A stretch of 64,000 bases of DNA from Xiphydria camelus (Eukaryota; Arthropoda; Insecta; Hymenoptera; Xiphydriidae), in NCBI GenBank assembly GCA_963678675.1, contig OY783199.1, positions 18,446,097 through 18,510,096 of the forward strand, written 5' to 3'. Position 1 is the stretch's first letter. Each line of letters begins with the position of its first letter. The position numbers were made by a program, and so were the translations under genes. Below, piece by piece: positions 55,401-64,000 of the stretch. The notes under the pieces are model-generated. The model worked only from the letters and a program-made list of their open reading frames with translations. It was not told where the DNA came from and searched no databases.

Positions 55401-58400
55401 AGATTTCAAAAGTGACGGACTGTCGTACAAACTTATATCCCCTAATTTAGCATCTCAGGAGAAGAATTTTGTAAAATCCTTTCTTCACATGGGTGCTTAT
55501 GCCACGAAAGAAACCTACCGTCTAAATTTTATGTAATTAGCCTTAGCAGTTTCGACTCGGTGCAGACGAATCAGTTAGTCAGTCAGGACATGTTCTTTTA
55601 CATGTACATATATCTAGGATGCCCGGGAAAAAGAGTATAAGTCAAAGTCGCCTACCAAAACACTCCTACAATTTTCTTCTACTTTCCTAGAGATATTTGT
55701 GTGCTACATGCATTTAACGGTTCTTACGAGAAGTGTTATTTTCATTTTATACATTTTTTCAACAGTTTGTGTTTCAATATAAACAAATAAAGGTGTTTTC
55801 TGAGCAATACCATTTTTTGACTTGTACTCTTTTTCCCGAGCATCCTAGATATATGTAGTTGTCCAAACCGCAGAATTTTTTACAGTGTATGAGTGGGAAA
55901 TGCAGAATCAGTTGCTTCAGCCGATAAATTTAATTATGACGATTAACGGCTATTTAAATTTAAACAAGCCATTCAAGCTAATTGAAGAGCGTAACTTCTA
56001 ATTAGTCTAAATGCCAAAAAGCTAAAGTTGGGAAAATCGACAAAAGCAGGCAGATGCTTCAATGGTATATAATCGAGCATGTCTTGTAGATTTTTGAGTT
56101 TTAAGCCTCTACGCATGCTTTTGCACATAGACCCTTTTCAGATGCATTGGGGTTTGCACTTACGACCGTTTTCAAGCAAAATATATATTTTTGCCAATAT
56201 GGCACTTAGACTAATTAGAAGTTACACTCTTCAATTATCAATCCGAGTAACTTGATCTGCATTCGCCCACCCGTGACCGCCGATTTATTCAAATCTACCG
56301 CATTTCTCTCTCAGTGCAGAACTCACTCCGTCGAACGTCCTCCGCCTGATCGTTTCCCTCCTCGCGTTTCCAGCCAGAATCCCCAACGTCCGCGATCCGA
56401 CGGTCCTCCAAACCTACATACGGAACCGAAACGACCTGGAGCCGCCGCTCCTCGTGGAACGAGCTCGCGCTACCAGCTGGCAGGCAAAATTAGGTTCGTC
56501 CTCTTCTTCGTCGGCGCGCGATTTTACGGCGAATCCCGCTCTCATCCCCGCCCGACAGACGTCGCGATCGCCGCTGAAATAAAAAGGAGACGAGCGCACG
56601 GGAGCTCCTCCGAGAAGAGGCGCGGAGAAATCGATCGGGAGCCGTCGTTGCCGAGTGAATCCAAGCGTCCCGAAGGGCTCTTCGGAGAATTCATATTCGA
56701 CCTGAATCCCATAAGCGAGGACGACTGGGCGCGAGCGAGCGATTGCTCCAGGATCGTTCAAGTGCTCTGCGCGCCTCCGAAGTTTCTGCTGCAATTACTG
56801 GTACCGGTGGTGAACCAGACGACCGAGAAGAGGGGCTGGACGAAGCTGCTGAATTGCTTGCAAATATGGTTGACGCCACTGGTGATGACGTTTCTTCTGG
56901 GCCGTCGGTAGCGTTTAATCGGTTTACCGTACCGCGTTTTCCGTCGCGATTCTAATCCGCGTCGCTGGAATGACGTTTCAGTGGGCTCGAAAAAACTGGG
57001 TCACGTTCCGTTTCCCGCGATTTCCGCGATCACCGGAGCGATTGTCGCCGTGATAGTCTTTCGCGCGACGCGAGCCGATCGAATTCCGAAGTACCACAAC
57101 GTGAGTCGAACGTTCGTTTCGTTACCGCGCGACGTTCGCCGCACGATCGAATCGACCTTTCTCGATAATCGACCGCAGGTCTTCGCGTTCCTGGGATTCC
57201 TCACCGCTATGAATATTGTTTACATCATCGCGGAACACGTCGTGGGGGTTCTCGAGACCATCGGATACGCCAGTAAGATATCCGACGCCATATTGGGCAT
57301 GACTTTGCTCGCGTGGGGAAACAGCGTCGGAGGTGAGGGTGCGGAAAAAGTGAGACTGGAAAAGGGAGCACCCCGGAGACGTCCGAATTTTGCCGTTATG
57401 TGGAGTTGTATGACGTTGCGCGGCAACAATTCAGAATCTTGGAGAAGATTGCCATACGGTGTAGCATTTTATTCTCGTCAAATGGTAGTCATTAATACAA
57501 TATTGTATATTCTAAGACTAATTGGACATTTCATGAGGTGTTTGGCTATATTGAAAATAGCTATGCATCATAAAAATATTGCCATACAGGATAGCATTTC
57601 ATTCTTCTCATATACAGCACTGCATTTTTTTGCAATACTGTCAAACCTCATGTAATACAAACTAAATCGATTAAAAATATATGCTACATTGTATTAATAT
57701 TTGCTATATGCGAGGAAAATGAAAGCTATTCTGTGTGGCAATATTTTCTAAAATTTCGAATTGGCACCGCAATGCCATGCACTGAGAGAAATAGTTGCTA
57801 GTGTCAAAAAATATGCCCTGGATCAAAATACATGATATTACACATTTTTAAGAATACAGATTCTTAGTTGAAGAATATATATTTTTGAAGCAAGAACATG
57901 TTACACATGAAGGGTTTCTTTCAAAAACAACATTTGTCAAAAACGCCAATCCCTGTAGTATTGGTAATAATGCCTACTCTTTCGTTTTATCTAGACGTGT
58001 AGATGTATGTGTAGCCGTATTATAATGTAATGAAAGAGTAGGCACCACTACACGGCTAGATACAACGAAAGAGTAGGCATTATTACCAATACTACAAGGA
58101 TTGGCGTTTTTGACAAATGTTGTTTTTGAAAGAAACCCTTCATATAATCTTACACATTTTTAAGAATACAGATTCTTGGTCGAAAAATATAAATCAAGAG
58201 TATTATGATGTTACAAATTTTTAAGAATACAAATTCTTCGTCGAAGCACATGTATTTTTGAGCCCATCAAATATTTTCTTGCACGTAGAAAATCATGGTT
58301 TCATTATGGAATTATTTCATGTTTTTGATTCAAGAAAACTTTTTTTCGGTATCGGCAATTAATTCTCTTGGTGTGCACTGAAAAAAAGTACCGATTCTCT

Positions 58401-59078
58401 GTAGCAAACTAAAGTATAGCTAAGAGCATTTCGCTACTACATCATTAAGCATCTCCACATGCGTAATACGCAGTGATACCGTATTCCTTTCATGGAGTTT
58501 TTTAGCTGTTGCATCCCGAGGATGGTGTTGTAGTCACTTGAGACGACATTACCGCTTCAGTAGCCAGAAGACTGGTTATCGGAGTGACTCTTTTTTTCAG
58601 TGTATAAAGATCATAATATACTGCTAAAATTCGGGGACATTCAGTGCTCTTTCTTCCAAACTCATTTTTCCCCTTGTATAGACAAAAGTCATTGTTGTCC
58701 GCGTTTATCCTTTTAGACCTGATATCGAATGTCGCCATCGCCAGGCAGGGATACCCTCTGATGGGATACGCCGCGTGCTTTGGAGGCCCCATGTTCAACA
58801 CTCTTATGGGAATGGGCCTCACGTACTCTGCGTCCGCATTGAAAAGCCCCAACTGGAGGGCCAAGGTGCGAACCAGCGACATGGCTCCTGCCTGCATGGT
58901 TTTCCTCGCCTTTTCTCTGATTTCCTCCATCGTCTACTTATTTTTCACGGGATTCAAGGCGCGTCGCTCTTATGGATACCTTTTATTTTGCGTGTATTTC
59001 ATCTTCATGCTCATCAACGTACTGAGCGAGTTACACTTTATTCACCCACTGGGCTCCGATCACCACGCCGATGATTGA
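52457..59078 (+). CDS. NCLX-type Na+/Ca2+ exchanger (SLC8B1-like), N-terminal exon missing
   Basis: Eight exons whose phases agree: 52457-52674, 54326-54651, 54760-54840, 56374-56493, 56559-56903, 56982-57100, 57179-57332 and 58717-59078. They give 574 aa after the missing start. An extracellular Cys segment (Cys 3, 15, 24, 38) precedes TM1 (LFAFGLVLYVLWLLYLF). Alpha-1 repeat: LHLSETIAGVTILAFGNGAS then DIFTSIV. A cytosolic loop is followed by FGEFIFDLNPISEDDW. Alpha-2 repeat: ILGMTLLAWGNSVGDLISN and ARQGYPLMGYAACFGGPMFN. Further TMs run to the C-terminus. The family exchanges Na+ (or Li+) for Ca2+, in vertebrates in the mitochondrial inner membrane; insects have several paralogs, so location is uncertain. 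Alpha-1 has GNGASD where the family usually has Pro before Asp. The 65-nt intron (56494-56558) has a weak donor (GTTCGT) and could instead be a frameshift. The exact donor at 56903 is also weak. Introns are filled with transposon remnants. The start lies upstream of 52457; an acceptor (CTCGCGCAG) precedes it. Confidence 0.88.
52982..53133. mobile_element. TTAA-flanked MITE (family 5), 152 bp
   Basis: TTAA at 52978-52981 and 53134-53137 flank CACTAGAACTACCGCAATAC and CATTCGGTAGTTCGTG, inverted over ~14 bp. TTAA duplication fits piggyBac-like mobilisation. An inner hairpin (CTTTTTTGTAGAGC / GTCTACAAAAAAG) is present. Confidence 0.78.
53476..53719. mobile_element. 244-bp foldback element, nested
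   Basis: The ends ATTGAGGCATGTAAATGGAA and TTCCATTTACATGCCTCAAT are exact inverted copies, followed inward by AAGGCTGAAAGTTCC / GGCACTTTCAGCCTT. The middle is AT-rich. Confidence 0.85.
54900..55215. repeat. Dispersed repeat in exchanger intron 3
   Basis: Contains GTGTTAACACCATTTGGCC, GTGGACCTATATGTACCAC, GGTATCATTCAGTCTTACG (also near 14850 and, inverted, 52890-52970) and a section shared with 4044-4260. The right part mirrors the left around the 55080-55200 hairpin (TATGAACTTCTAGCC / GAGCCAAAAGCTCATAG). Confidence 0.55.
55195..55385 (-). repeat. Dispersed coding-like repeat, minus-strand copy
   Basis: On the minus strand it reads GGAAATTTATCCCACAAGG, AAACAGGGGATGAAAAATTG, TATGGGAATTTC, TTTCGAAATCTACGCAGA. 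The same order with few changes is found on the plus strand at 60925-61095. The short open frame (ILGNLSHKEVKQGMKN) is partly matched in the other copy (ILGNLSPKRVK then a stop). Origin unknown. Confidence 0.6.
55609..55854. mobile_element. TATATCTAGGATGC element, 246 bp
   Basis: The ends TATATCTAGGATGCCCGGGA and CCCGAGCATCCTAGATATA are inverted, followed by AAAAAGAGTATAAGTCAAA / TTTGACTTGTACTCTTTTT-type blocks. Arms ~38 bp; no ORF. Intron 3 of the exchanger gene. Confidence 0.8.
55870..56314 (+). mobile_element. AATGCAGATCAAGTTACT-type element next to exchanger exon 4
   Basis: The left part TGGGAAATGCAGAATCAGTT and the right part GAGTAACTTGATCTGCATTC, then CGCCGATTTATTCAAATC and ATTTCTCTCTCAGTG, are inverted relatives of 8477-9090. 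The right tip ends only 59 bp before the exon at 56374. A foldback (55979-56238) is nested inside. Confidence 0.75.
55979..56238. mobile_element. 260-bp foldback, nested
   Basis: The arms AATTGAAGAGCGTAACTTCT... and ...AGAAGTTACACTCTTCAATT are inverted over ~40 bp (inner ATTAGTCTAAATGCC / GGCACTTAGACTAAT). Confidence 0.8.
57400..57774. other. Exchanger intron 7, left part
   Basis: Contains a loose repeat (GATTGCCATACGGTGTAGCA at ~57448 and TATTGCCATACAGGATAGCA at ~57579). Open reading continues past exon 7 by chance; not coding. Confidence 0.4.
57775..58375 (+). mobile_element. CACTGAG-type element broken by a long foldback
   Basis: GCACTGAGAGAAATAGTTGC, ACATTTTTAAGAATACAG, GATTCTTAGTTGAAG on the left. 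After the foldback 57909-58141 the sequence resumes with AATCTTACACATTTTTAAG, AATACAGATTCTTGGTC, AAATATTTTCTTGCACG and CAATTAATTCTCTTGG. Same family as 6571-7018, with a partial internal repeat. Confidence 0.65.
57909..58141. mobile_element. 233-bp foldback with ~93-bp arms
   Basis: The arms begin GAAGGGTTTCTTTCAAAAAC and end with its complement; TTGGTAATAATGCCTACTCT and AGAGTAGGCATTATTACCAA pair inside. Mismatches are rare until the loop (58005-58045). Recent-looking. Confidence 0.85.
58376..58602. mobile_element. CACTGAAAAAAAG...CTTTTTTTCAGTG element
   Basis: The inverted tips CACTGAAAAAAAGTAC and GACTCTTTTTTTCAGTG enclose 227 bp with an interior unrelated to the other members. TA follows the right tip. 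Lies 114 bp before the last exchanger exon. Confidence 0.7.
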
Positions 59079-59083
59079 TATCG

Positions 59084-59205
59084 GTAAATTTTACTTTACG
59101 TATAAAAAAGACATATATAATACATAAGGGTTTTTCAGCACAGTAGAAACATCCGAAAACCTTTATGTGTATTTCTTTTTTATACATACAGTAAAATTGA
59201 GCTTA
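59084..59205. mobile_element. CACGGAAAG-type remnant (hairpin of the terminal repeats)
   Basis: AAATTTTACTTTACGTATA, ATACATAAGGGTTTTTCAGC and the inverted GAAACATCCGAAAACCTTTA, CAGTAAAATTGAGC resemble the two ~75-bp ends joined with little middle. Just downstream of the exchanger stop, so likely in its 3' UTR or flank. Confidence 0.55.
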
Positions 59206-59923
59206 CAGCGTGGGGTAAAAGTGGAATACAGTCTCTGTTTAACTTTGAAGACGATTATCTCGAGACGCAGTGGAGATACATGAAAAATGGAAAGTGACTT
59301 TCTTATGATAAAAATATAGGTGAACATTTTTTATTTGAACTTTTCTTCGATATTTGCAATTGATTTCAAGAGAACCAATTTTGAACTTGCTCTTCAACCG
59401 GGGCGTCTATTCCACCCTTACTCTATATTTGCATCCGGGCGAGATGGCGCGATCACCTGCTCTTTCCCCTGTGAAACTCTTTGGAATAAGTTCCGAGAAG
59501 CACAGCGCGTCTGGATAGAAGCAATCTCGGAAATGCAGGATAGATCCGAAGGGCCGGGTGCACGGTTATTCGATCGAATCGGGTGCGAGAGCCCCGCGGC
59601 GCGAAGGTGGCGCGAGATTCGAGGCGAAACGACTTTTATTTTATTTACGAACTCTCTCTACCAGCAACGGGGTAGGGTCGAGGAATTTCGTTCGACTAAC
59701 TGACTCGTATCCCCGAAGATCGAAGCGCGAGCCGGCGAGAATCGGCGAAGCCGTAACTCGAGGAACCCCGCCGCTACCCCTAAATGTAATTCTTTCCCTT
59801 GGAATAATTTTACATGTAATTATCGTTCAGTCGTTCGTCGAAAATAATTATTTATTCATCGTCTTTGTCCGTTGCGTTCGATTTTTCTATCCGAAATGCT
59901 CACACCTAGTGAAATAATGGCTA
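59206..59923. other. Intergenic, nothing recognisable
   Basis: Downstream of the exchanger gene; ORFs at 59320-59917 show no domain pattern. Confidence 0.4.
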
Positions 59924-60193
59924 TACTGAAAAAAATAACTTGGTTAAAATGACAAGACGAATCTGGTTAAACGAGTTTAGGTATTCTAATCAAAATACTA
60001 GTAATAAGTGTAACCCAATATCAAATTATTCTTTAATAAATATTTACATGTTCAGTTATTCTAACTACATGTCTAGTTATTTTAACCGCAAAATAGTGAG
60101 TTTAAACAAACAAATGGAGGATCCATATTATATCAAACCATGGTTATGGTCTCCAGGAGTTTGACTACATTGACCAGGTTATTTTTCTCAGCG
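59924..60193 (-). mobile_element. CACTGAG-type element, inverted full copy
   Basis: The TA before (T)ACTGAAAAAAATAACTTGG and the TA after TTATTTTTCTCAGCG. In reverse orientation it carries the full series seen at 49738-49993 (AGTTATTCTAACTACATGT, ACAAACAAATGGAGGATCC, GGTCTCCAGGAGTTTGAC). Confidence 0.8.
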
Positions 60194-60195
60194 TA

Positions 60196-60465
60196 GTATA
60201 AAAAAATATATATTTCTAGAACCCCAAGAGCATAATATGATCTTGAAAATTCTTAAGAATACAAATTCCTGGTCGAAGAATATATATTCTTGATTTAACA
60301 ATATCTTCGTTGAAACGAGAAATTCTACCTTCGCGATGAAGAACAATTACTCGAGCCTATCAAATATATTCTTGCACGAAAAAAAAACCATGGCTCGATC
60401 CCGAAATTATATCATGTTTTTGATTAAGGAGAACATTTTTTAATATTATTCCTCTCAGTGCGTAG
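60196..60465 (+). mobile_element. CACTGAG-type 'CCATGGCTCGATC' element
   Basis: TATTTCTAGAACCCCAAGAG, AAGAATACAAATTCCTGGTC, CAATTACTCGAGCC, TATTCTTGCACGAAAAA, CCATGGCTCGATCCCG, ending in ATTATTCCTCTCAGTG. It directly follows the element at 59924-60193. Confidence 0.65.
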
Positions 60466-62340
60466 CGAGCGTTAGCAGGAACGAGCAGACTTCTTCGAGA
60501 GAACTCGGAAAATCGAACGTCGACGAGGAACGAGATTACGGTGCGCGCGATAGGCGCGGTAAATAGAATAATCGACCGCGAGAAAAAAAATTCTGCCGCA
60601 CTATACGAATAATTAGGAAAAATCTAGGTCGAGTGGATACCTCGCTCCGGGGCTTCGCTCGACTCTCGGCGCTGTGCGGTAGCTGCGAGGCGTGCGGCGT
60701 TCGACGTACGAGTATGTATAGTAGGTACAGCTCCGGTCGAGCTTGCGGCGTTTCGAGAAAACTGGAGGCGTCCGCCGCGCGAGGCGGAGACAATGGCGGA
60801 TGGTAGATAAATCTTGGCCGAATTTCAGCGCGAATATTCCTCTGGTTAAGTCCACGTATGAATTTAACTTAAACAATGATGGATTTTCAAAAGGCCAACA
60901 ATGTAAATCGATATTTGGCCTTTCGGCTAGAAATTATAATAAGAAAGAGTCGTGTTTCGGGATTTTAGGAAACTTATCCCCCAAGAGGGTAAAATAGGGG
61001 ATGAACATTTGTACGGGAATTCCGTTATTTTTGTAATTAAAATCATGAAAATTTCCATTTATTTCGAGATTCATGCGAACGAACTCGCGGACGGAGTCTA
61101 TTCGTCCATATTTTATGCGACGCGGTGCCTAAATAGCGCGATCAATAGCAGGCAAATCGTGTAGCCATATCCTTTCCGCGCGACGAGATTCTCCAATTTA
61201 TAGCGTCGATCGAGTTTCCCGAGTATTTTCATACGGACGCGAAGCCGATGCAAGGTTCGTCGCTTCGATCGCTCGGTCACTCGCCGAGAAATGTACATTT
61301 CAAGCTGGCAACGAAGCAACTCAGAAGTTCAGGGAAGCGCCGCTCCCTTCGATTCCCTCCGGCTCTCGGAAGGGACGCGGCTGTATCTACTCTCCTCTGT
61401 TTTATTCAACTTTCGTTTCTGCTCCAGTTGTCCTTTCTACCGATTCTCGGGCTTGCCGTGTGCATAATTTAGCGACTACAAAGAATGCCCTCGTTCTCCC
61501 GTTGCGTTGTCTCGATTAGCCGCCCTCCGCTTCGGCCACTTCGTTATTCCGCGAAGTTCGAGGAGCGTCGATCGTCTCGCGGGGTGGAAGGGCAATCTCG
61601 CTCCGCGGGGCTCTTCGAGCTCCTCTTCGGCGGTCGTCGCGTCGAAATAATTGTCGTTCAGCGCCGCCACCGCGTCGTTACGTCGGGTATCGCGTAGAAT
61701 TGATAGCCAGGCGTCGACTCTTCCAACGACGATGGAGAAAGAAATGAAACCGGGGGAGAAAACGCTCGGTGGAACGAACCCCCGCCGCGCATACGTTGGA
61801 TCGTCACGCGATATCGCGCGTATCGTCGCGAGCGCCGATATCGGAGGCTGGGAACCGCGCGCGACGTTTCCTCTCGCAACGTCGTTAATGCAAGGCAAAC
61901 ACCGGAGAGCGCGCTGTGCGTGTGCGGTACGCGGGAGGGCGAGGGCGAAGACGTACGCGGGACGGCGGGGCGGGCGCAGGGGTAGGAGCCAGAAATATGA
62001 AAGCAGACGGTGGTATTAATGTCGGATCCCCTGGATATTGCCGGGGCATTGTTCCCACTAGCCCTTTCAGCGTGTGTGCCAAGGGAGCGCGCATTGTCTC
62101 CCCGAAAGTTTAATTTCCCACCCCTCCACCGGCAGGATGCCGATAGGACAATGAGCGAAGATGGCTTGGCTCCGGGGCGAAAGTTTCCCACCCCCGAAAC
62201 TTCCCGCGGGTTCTTAAGACGAACGAGAGCGCCTCTCGGTAGCGTGGACTCGTTTTCGGGATCGTCGGTTCACTTTGGGATCTATTTGAGAGCGGTACGC
62301 GGATGTAGATACGAGTGGAGTGCCAGTAGGGTCAAGGGGG
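60466..62340. other. CpG-rich block without a recognisable gene
   Basis: CpG-dense at 60470-60830 and 61180-62300. ORFs on both strands overlap and show no domain pattern. Likely promoter or UTR material of an unseen gene, or unconstrained GC-rich DNA. Confidence 0.4.
60925..61095 (+). repeat. Dispersed coding-like repeat, plus-strand copy
   Basis: GTGTTTCGGGATTTTAGG, AAACTTATCCCCCAAGAGG, AAATAGGGGATGAACATTTG, TACGGGAATTCC and ATTTCGAGATTCATGCGAAC parallel the minus-strand copy at 55195-55385. Confidence 0.6.
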
Positions 62341-63124
62341 CTAAAAATGAGACACTCTCAAATCTTTGGGGTAAAAATGAGACACCATCTGCTGTCCTCT
62401 GTTGTTGAATTTCTGAAACAATTGTATTGTCATAGTGAAGTAACAAACCTTACTTACATCAATAATCTCGGTCGAGATTATCGAATTAATAAAACCGTCC
62501 GACCGTCCGACCGACCCTCCGACCGAGAGTATTTATACAGGAATTGGAACGCCTTTACGTTCAATAGTCAATAGTCAATACGAGATTTTGGCATTTCGTG
62601 CTTTCGCCACTGGTCTGCTTGCGTCGCCACCGTCCGGCCTTCATACTCATGTACACTTCCCTTTCTGGCGACGACCCGTGACCAGTCGGTATTTGTACAA
62701 AGCCGAGCCGACGGTAAATGTCAAGGGCCCTGTAACTGTGCGGTTCTGCTCGGGTCGGGACATCATGTACGCGTGTGTACGAAGGCTCGCACAGTGGAAC
62801 GCGCTGTCCGTACAAGGCTTTAAAGAACGCTCCGTACTGCTTCGTACACCAATACAGTGAGCGTGTAGTAGGTATGTTCGTTTATCTCGGCGTAAAGCGA
62901 GCAGCGAGAACCCGTGTATCTTTATGTCTGCCCCCTCCACCCCTCAATTTTTACATCGAATTTTCTCAATAAATATATGTAAGGTTATAACCAAAATTAT
63001 GCTTAGTTACACCATATAAATTGATTACTCTCTAATGTGATAGATTGATAAAGACCAGAATACATTTTTCATTTATACCGGCAGAGATCGAGTCGGTAGT
63101 TAGAGTTGGCTTACAGCCAGTAAA
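62341..63124. other. Intergenic with short tandem motifs
   Basis: TAAAAATGAGACAC occurs twice, 31 bp apart (about 62342 and 62373), and GACCGTCC/GACCGACC units lie at about 62495-62530. No credible gene in 62560-62970. Confidence 0.4.
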
Positions 63125-63253
63125 CACTGTGCAGTTTATTCACTGTTTCGATAATTTTAACAAATCGGTGCAAATAGAATGCTATGTTATGAACATAATA
63201 TCCGGTTTGCACCGATTCGTTAAAATTACTGAAACGGTGAATAAACCGCATAG
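63125..63253. mobile_element. 129-bp foldback MITE
   Basis: ACTGTGCAGTTTATTCACTG at the left pairs with CGGTGAATAAACCGCATAGT at the right; ACAAATCGGTGCAAATAG pairs with the TTTGCACCGATTCGT block. Arms ~50 bp. Confidence 0.75.
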
Positions 63254-63579
63254 TTTGTTTATTTACGATTTTTATGACTTCTTTCACGAACGAATTGTTC
63301 TGGGGAAAATGTAAATATTATCGAAACATGAATTATAAAATCATTACATATTGATGATTTTATTTATCATTCATAATTTTTTAATCAGTCATCTAGGCTG
63401 AAAACATTTTTACCGATTTTCCGTTTATCATTGAGTGCGCTCTAGTTGCGAAATTCGATGTTCAATTGTTTTCAAACTGTTAGCACGCGATACGTCGGCT
63501 GACAACAATGAATGTGTAGTGACGCGCCACGCCACTCTTTTCTCCGCCTTGTCGGAGACTATGCGATAAAGCGATCAGA
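63254..63579. other. Intergenic, with a small AT hairpin
   Basis: CATGAATTATAAAATCATTA (63328) mirrors TGATGATTTTATTTATCATT (63351) imperfectly. Otherwise nothing recognisable. Confidence 0.4.
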
Positions 63580-63738
63580 GGGGCCCCTTTCTCTAACTCA
63601 CTCGCAAAGTTGCGTATACGCATCTTAGCCAATAGACCAATCAGGATCAAGTATTCCGTTGTAGAGGGAGTCCTGATTGGTCTACTCGCTAAGAAACGTA
63701 TACGTTTCTCTTGCGAGTGAGTTAGAGAAAGGGGCCCC
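63580..63738. mobile_element. 159-bp foldback MITE
   Basis: The arms GGGGCCCCTTTCTCTAACTC... and ...GAGTTAGAGAAAGGGGCCCC are inverted; inner GACCAATCAGGA pairs with TCCTGATTGGTC. Arms ~68 bp with a small number of changes (GCGTATACGCATCTTAGCC / CGCTAAGAAACGTATACG). Confidence 0.8.
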
Positions 63739-63777
63739 AGGGGTCTCCTTACCTGAGAACCCTGCCTACGTCACAAT

Positions 63778-63997
63778 TAAGGGCCTTTGCACACGTCGTT
63801 TTTTAAACTAGCTGACGACGCGCGTTATACGCGATTAGGATGCTCAGCAAACGCAAGGCAGTCGGCAAGTTGTGACTTTTACACACGATCCTTGCTAATA
63901 CAACCTGCTAATGTGCGCTGATGACGCGCAGCGAACGCGCTCATCAAAAAGGCGCATCGTCAGCTAGTTTAAAAAACGTCGTGTGCAAAGGCCCTTA
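63778..63997. mobile_element. TAAGGGCCTTTGCACACG element, ~220 bp
   Basis: The left end TAAGGGCCTTTGCACACG and right end CGTGTGCAAAGGCCCTTA are exact inverted copies. The repeat extends through TCGTTTTTTAAACTAGCTGA / TCAGCTAGTTTAAAAAACG, giving ~40-bp ends. There is no ORF. The duplication is not certain (possibly TTAA/TTAC). Confidence 0.8.
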
Positions 63998-64000
63998 CGG

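Noticed and set aside
62580..62970. Overlapping ORFs of 65-97 aa on both strands
   Set aside because: They mirror each other on opposite strands and show no domain or splice support.

Overview
The window looks like nuclear DNA of an insect, most likely a hymenopteran such as an ant. The protein genes are animal genes split by introns. AT-rich stretches full of small DNA-transposon derivatives alternate with CpG-rich, ORF-poor blocks. The hymenopteran assignment is inference; animal origin is firm because four multi-exon animal genes can be assembled exon by exon with consistent splice phases.

Genes. (1) About 2.9-5.0 kb, plus strand: a GAS1/GFR-alpha-like cysteine-rich GPI-anchored surface protein in three coding exons (256 aa), with a possible 5' non-coding exon in the first 460 bases. 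(2) 19.45-24.91 kb, minus strand: a five-exon gene (571 aa) joining a small Cys-rich (zinc-binding-like) module, an F-box and a C-terminal ubiquitin-conjugating (UBC) fold whose catalytic cysteine is glycine. (3) 25.36-27.79 kb, plus strand: URI (unconventional prefoldin RPB5 interactor), six exons, 484 aa, head-to-head with gene 2 across 445 bp that holds a DRE-type TATCGATA palindrome. (4) 52.46-59.08 kb, plus strand: an NCLX-type (SLC8B1-like) Na+/Ca2+ exchanger in eight visible exons (574 aa without its N-terminal exon).

Everything else is intergenic or intronic and dominated by non-autonomous elements. These fall into classes readable from their ends. TA-flanked elements carry CACTGAGAAAA...TTTTCTCAGTG termini and many unrelated interiors. 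Another TA-flanked family has CACGGAAAG termini. Five TTAA-flanked elements are of piggyBac type. Foldback (long-hairpin) elements include a 2.3-kb one inserted in a 183-bp tandem array, and there is a hAT-like element and a 500-bp mariner-type remnant that keeps a transposase fragment. Many are nested, so relative ages can be read. CpG-rich blocks without convincing ORFs lie near 0-0.5, 7.1-8.4, 9.4-10.6, 13.9-14.6, 16.1-16.7, 36.6-37.1, 38.0-38.5, 39.4-40.0, 41.9-43.3, 48.6-49.3 and 60.5-62.3 kb. They may be promoters or untranslated exons of genes outside what can be recognised here.

How the genes relate: the two head-to-head genes probably share a promoter. URI works in the prefoldin-like/R2TP chaperone system that assembles RNA polymerase II, and the F-box/UBC protein is expected to act in ubiquitin ligation, but nothing in the sequence shows a functional link. 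The GAS1-like and exchanger genes are independent.
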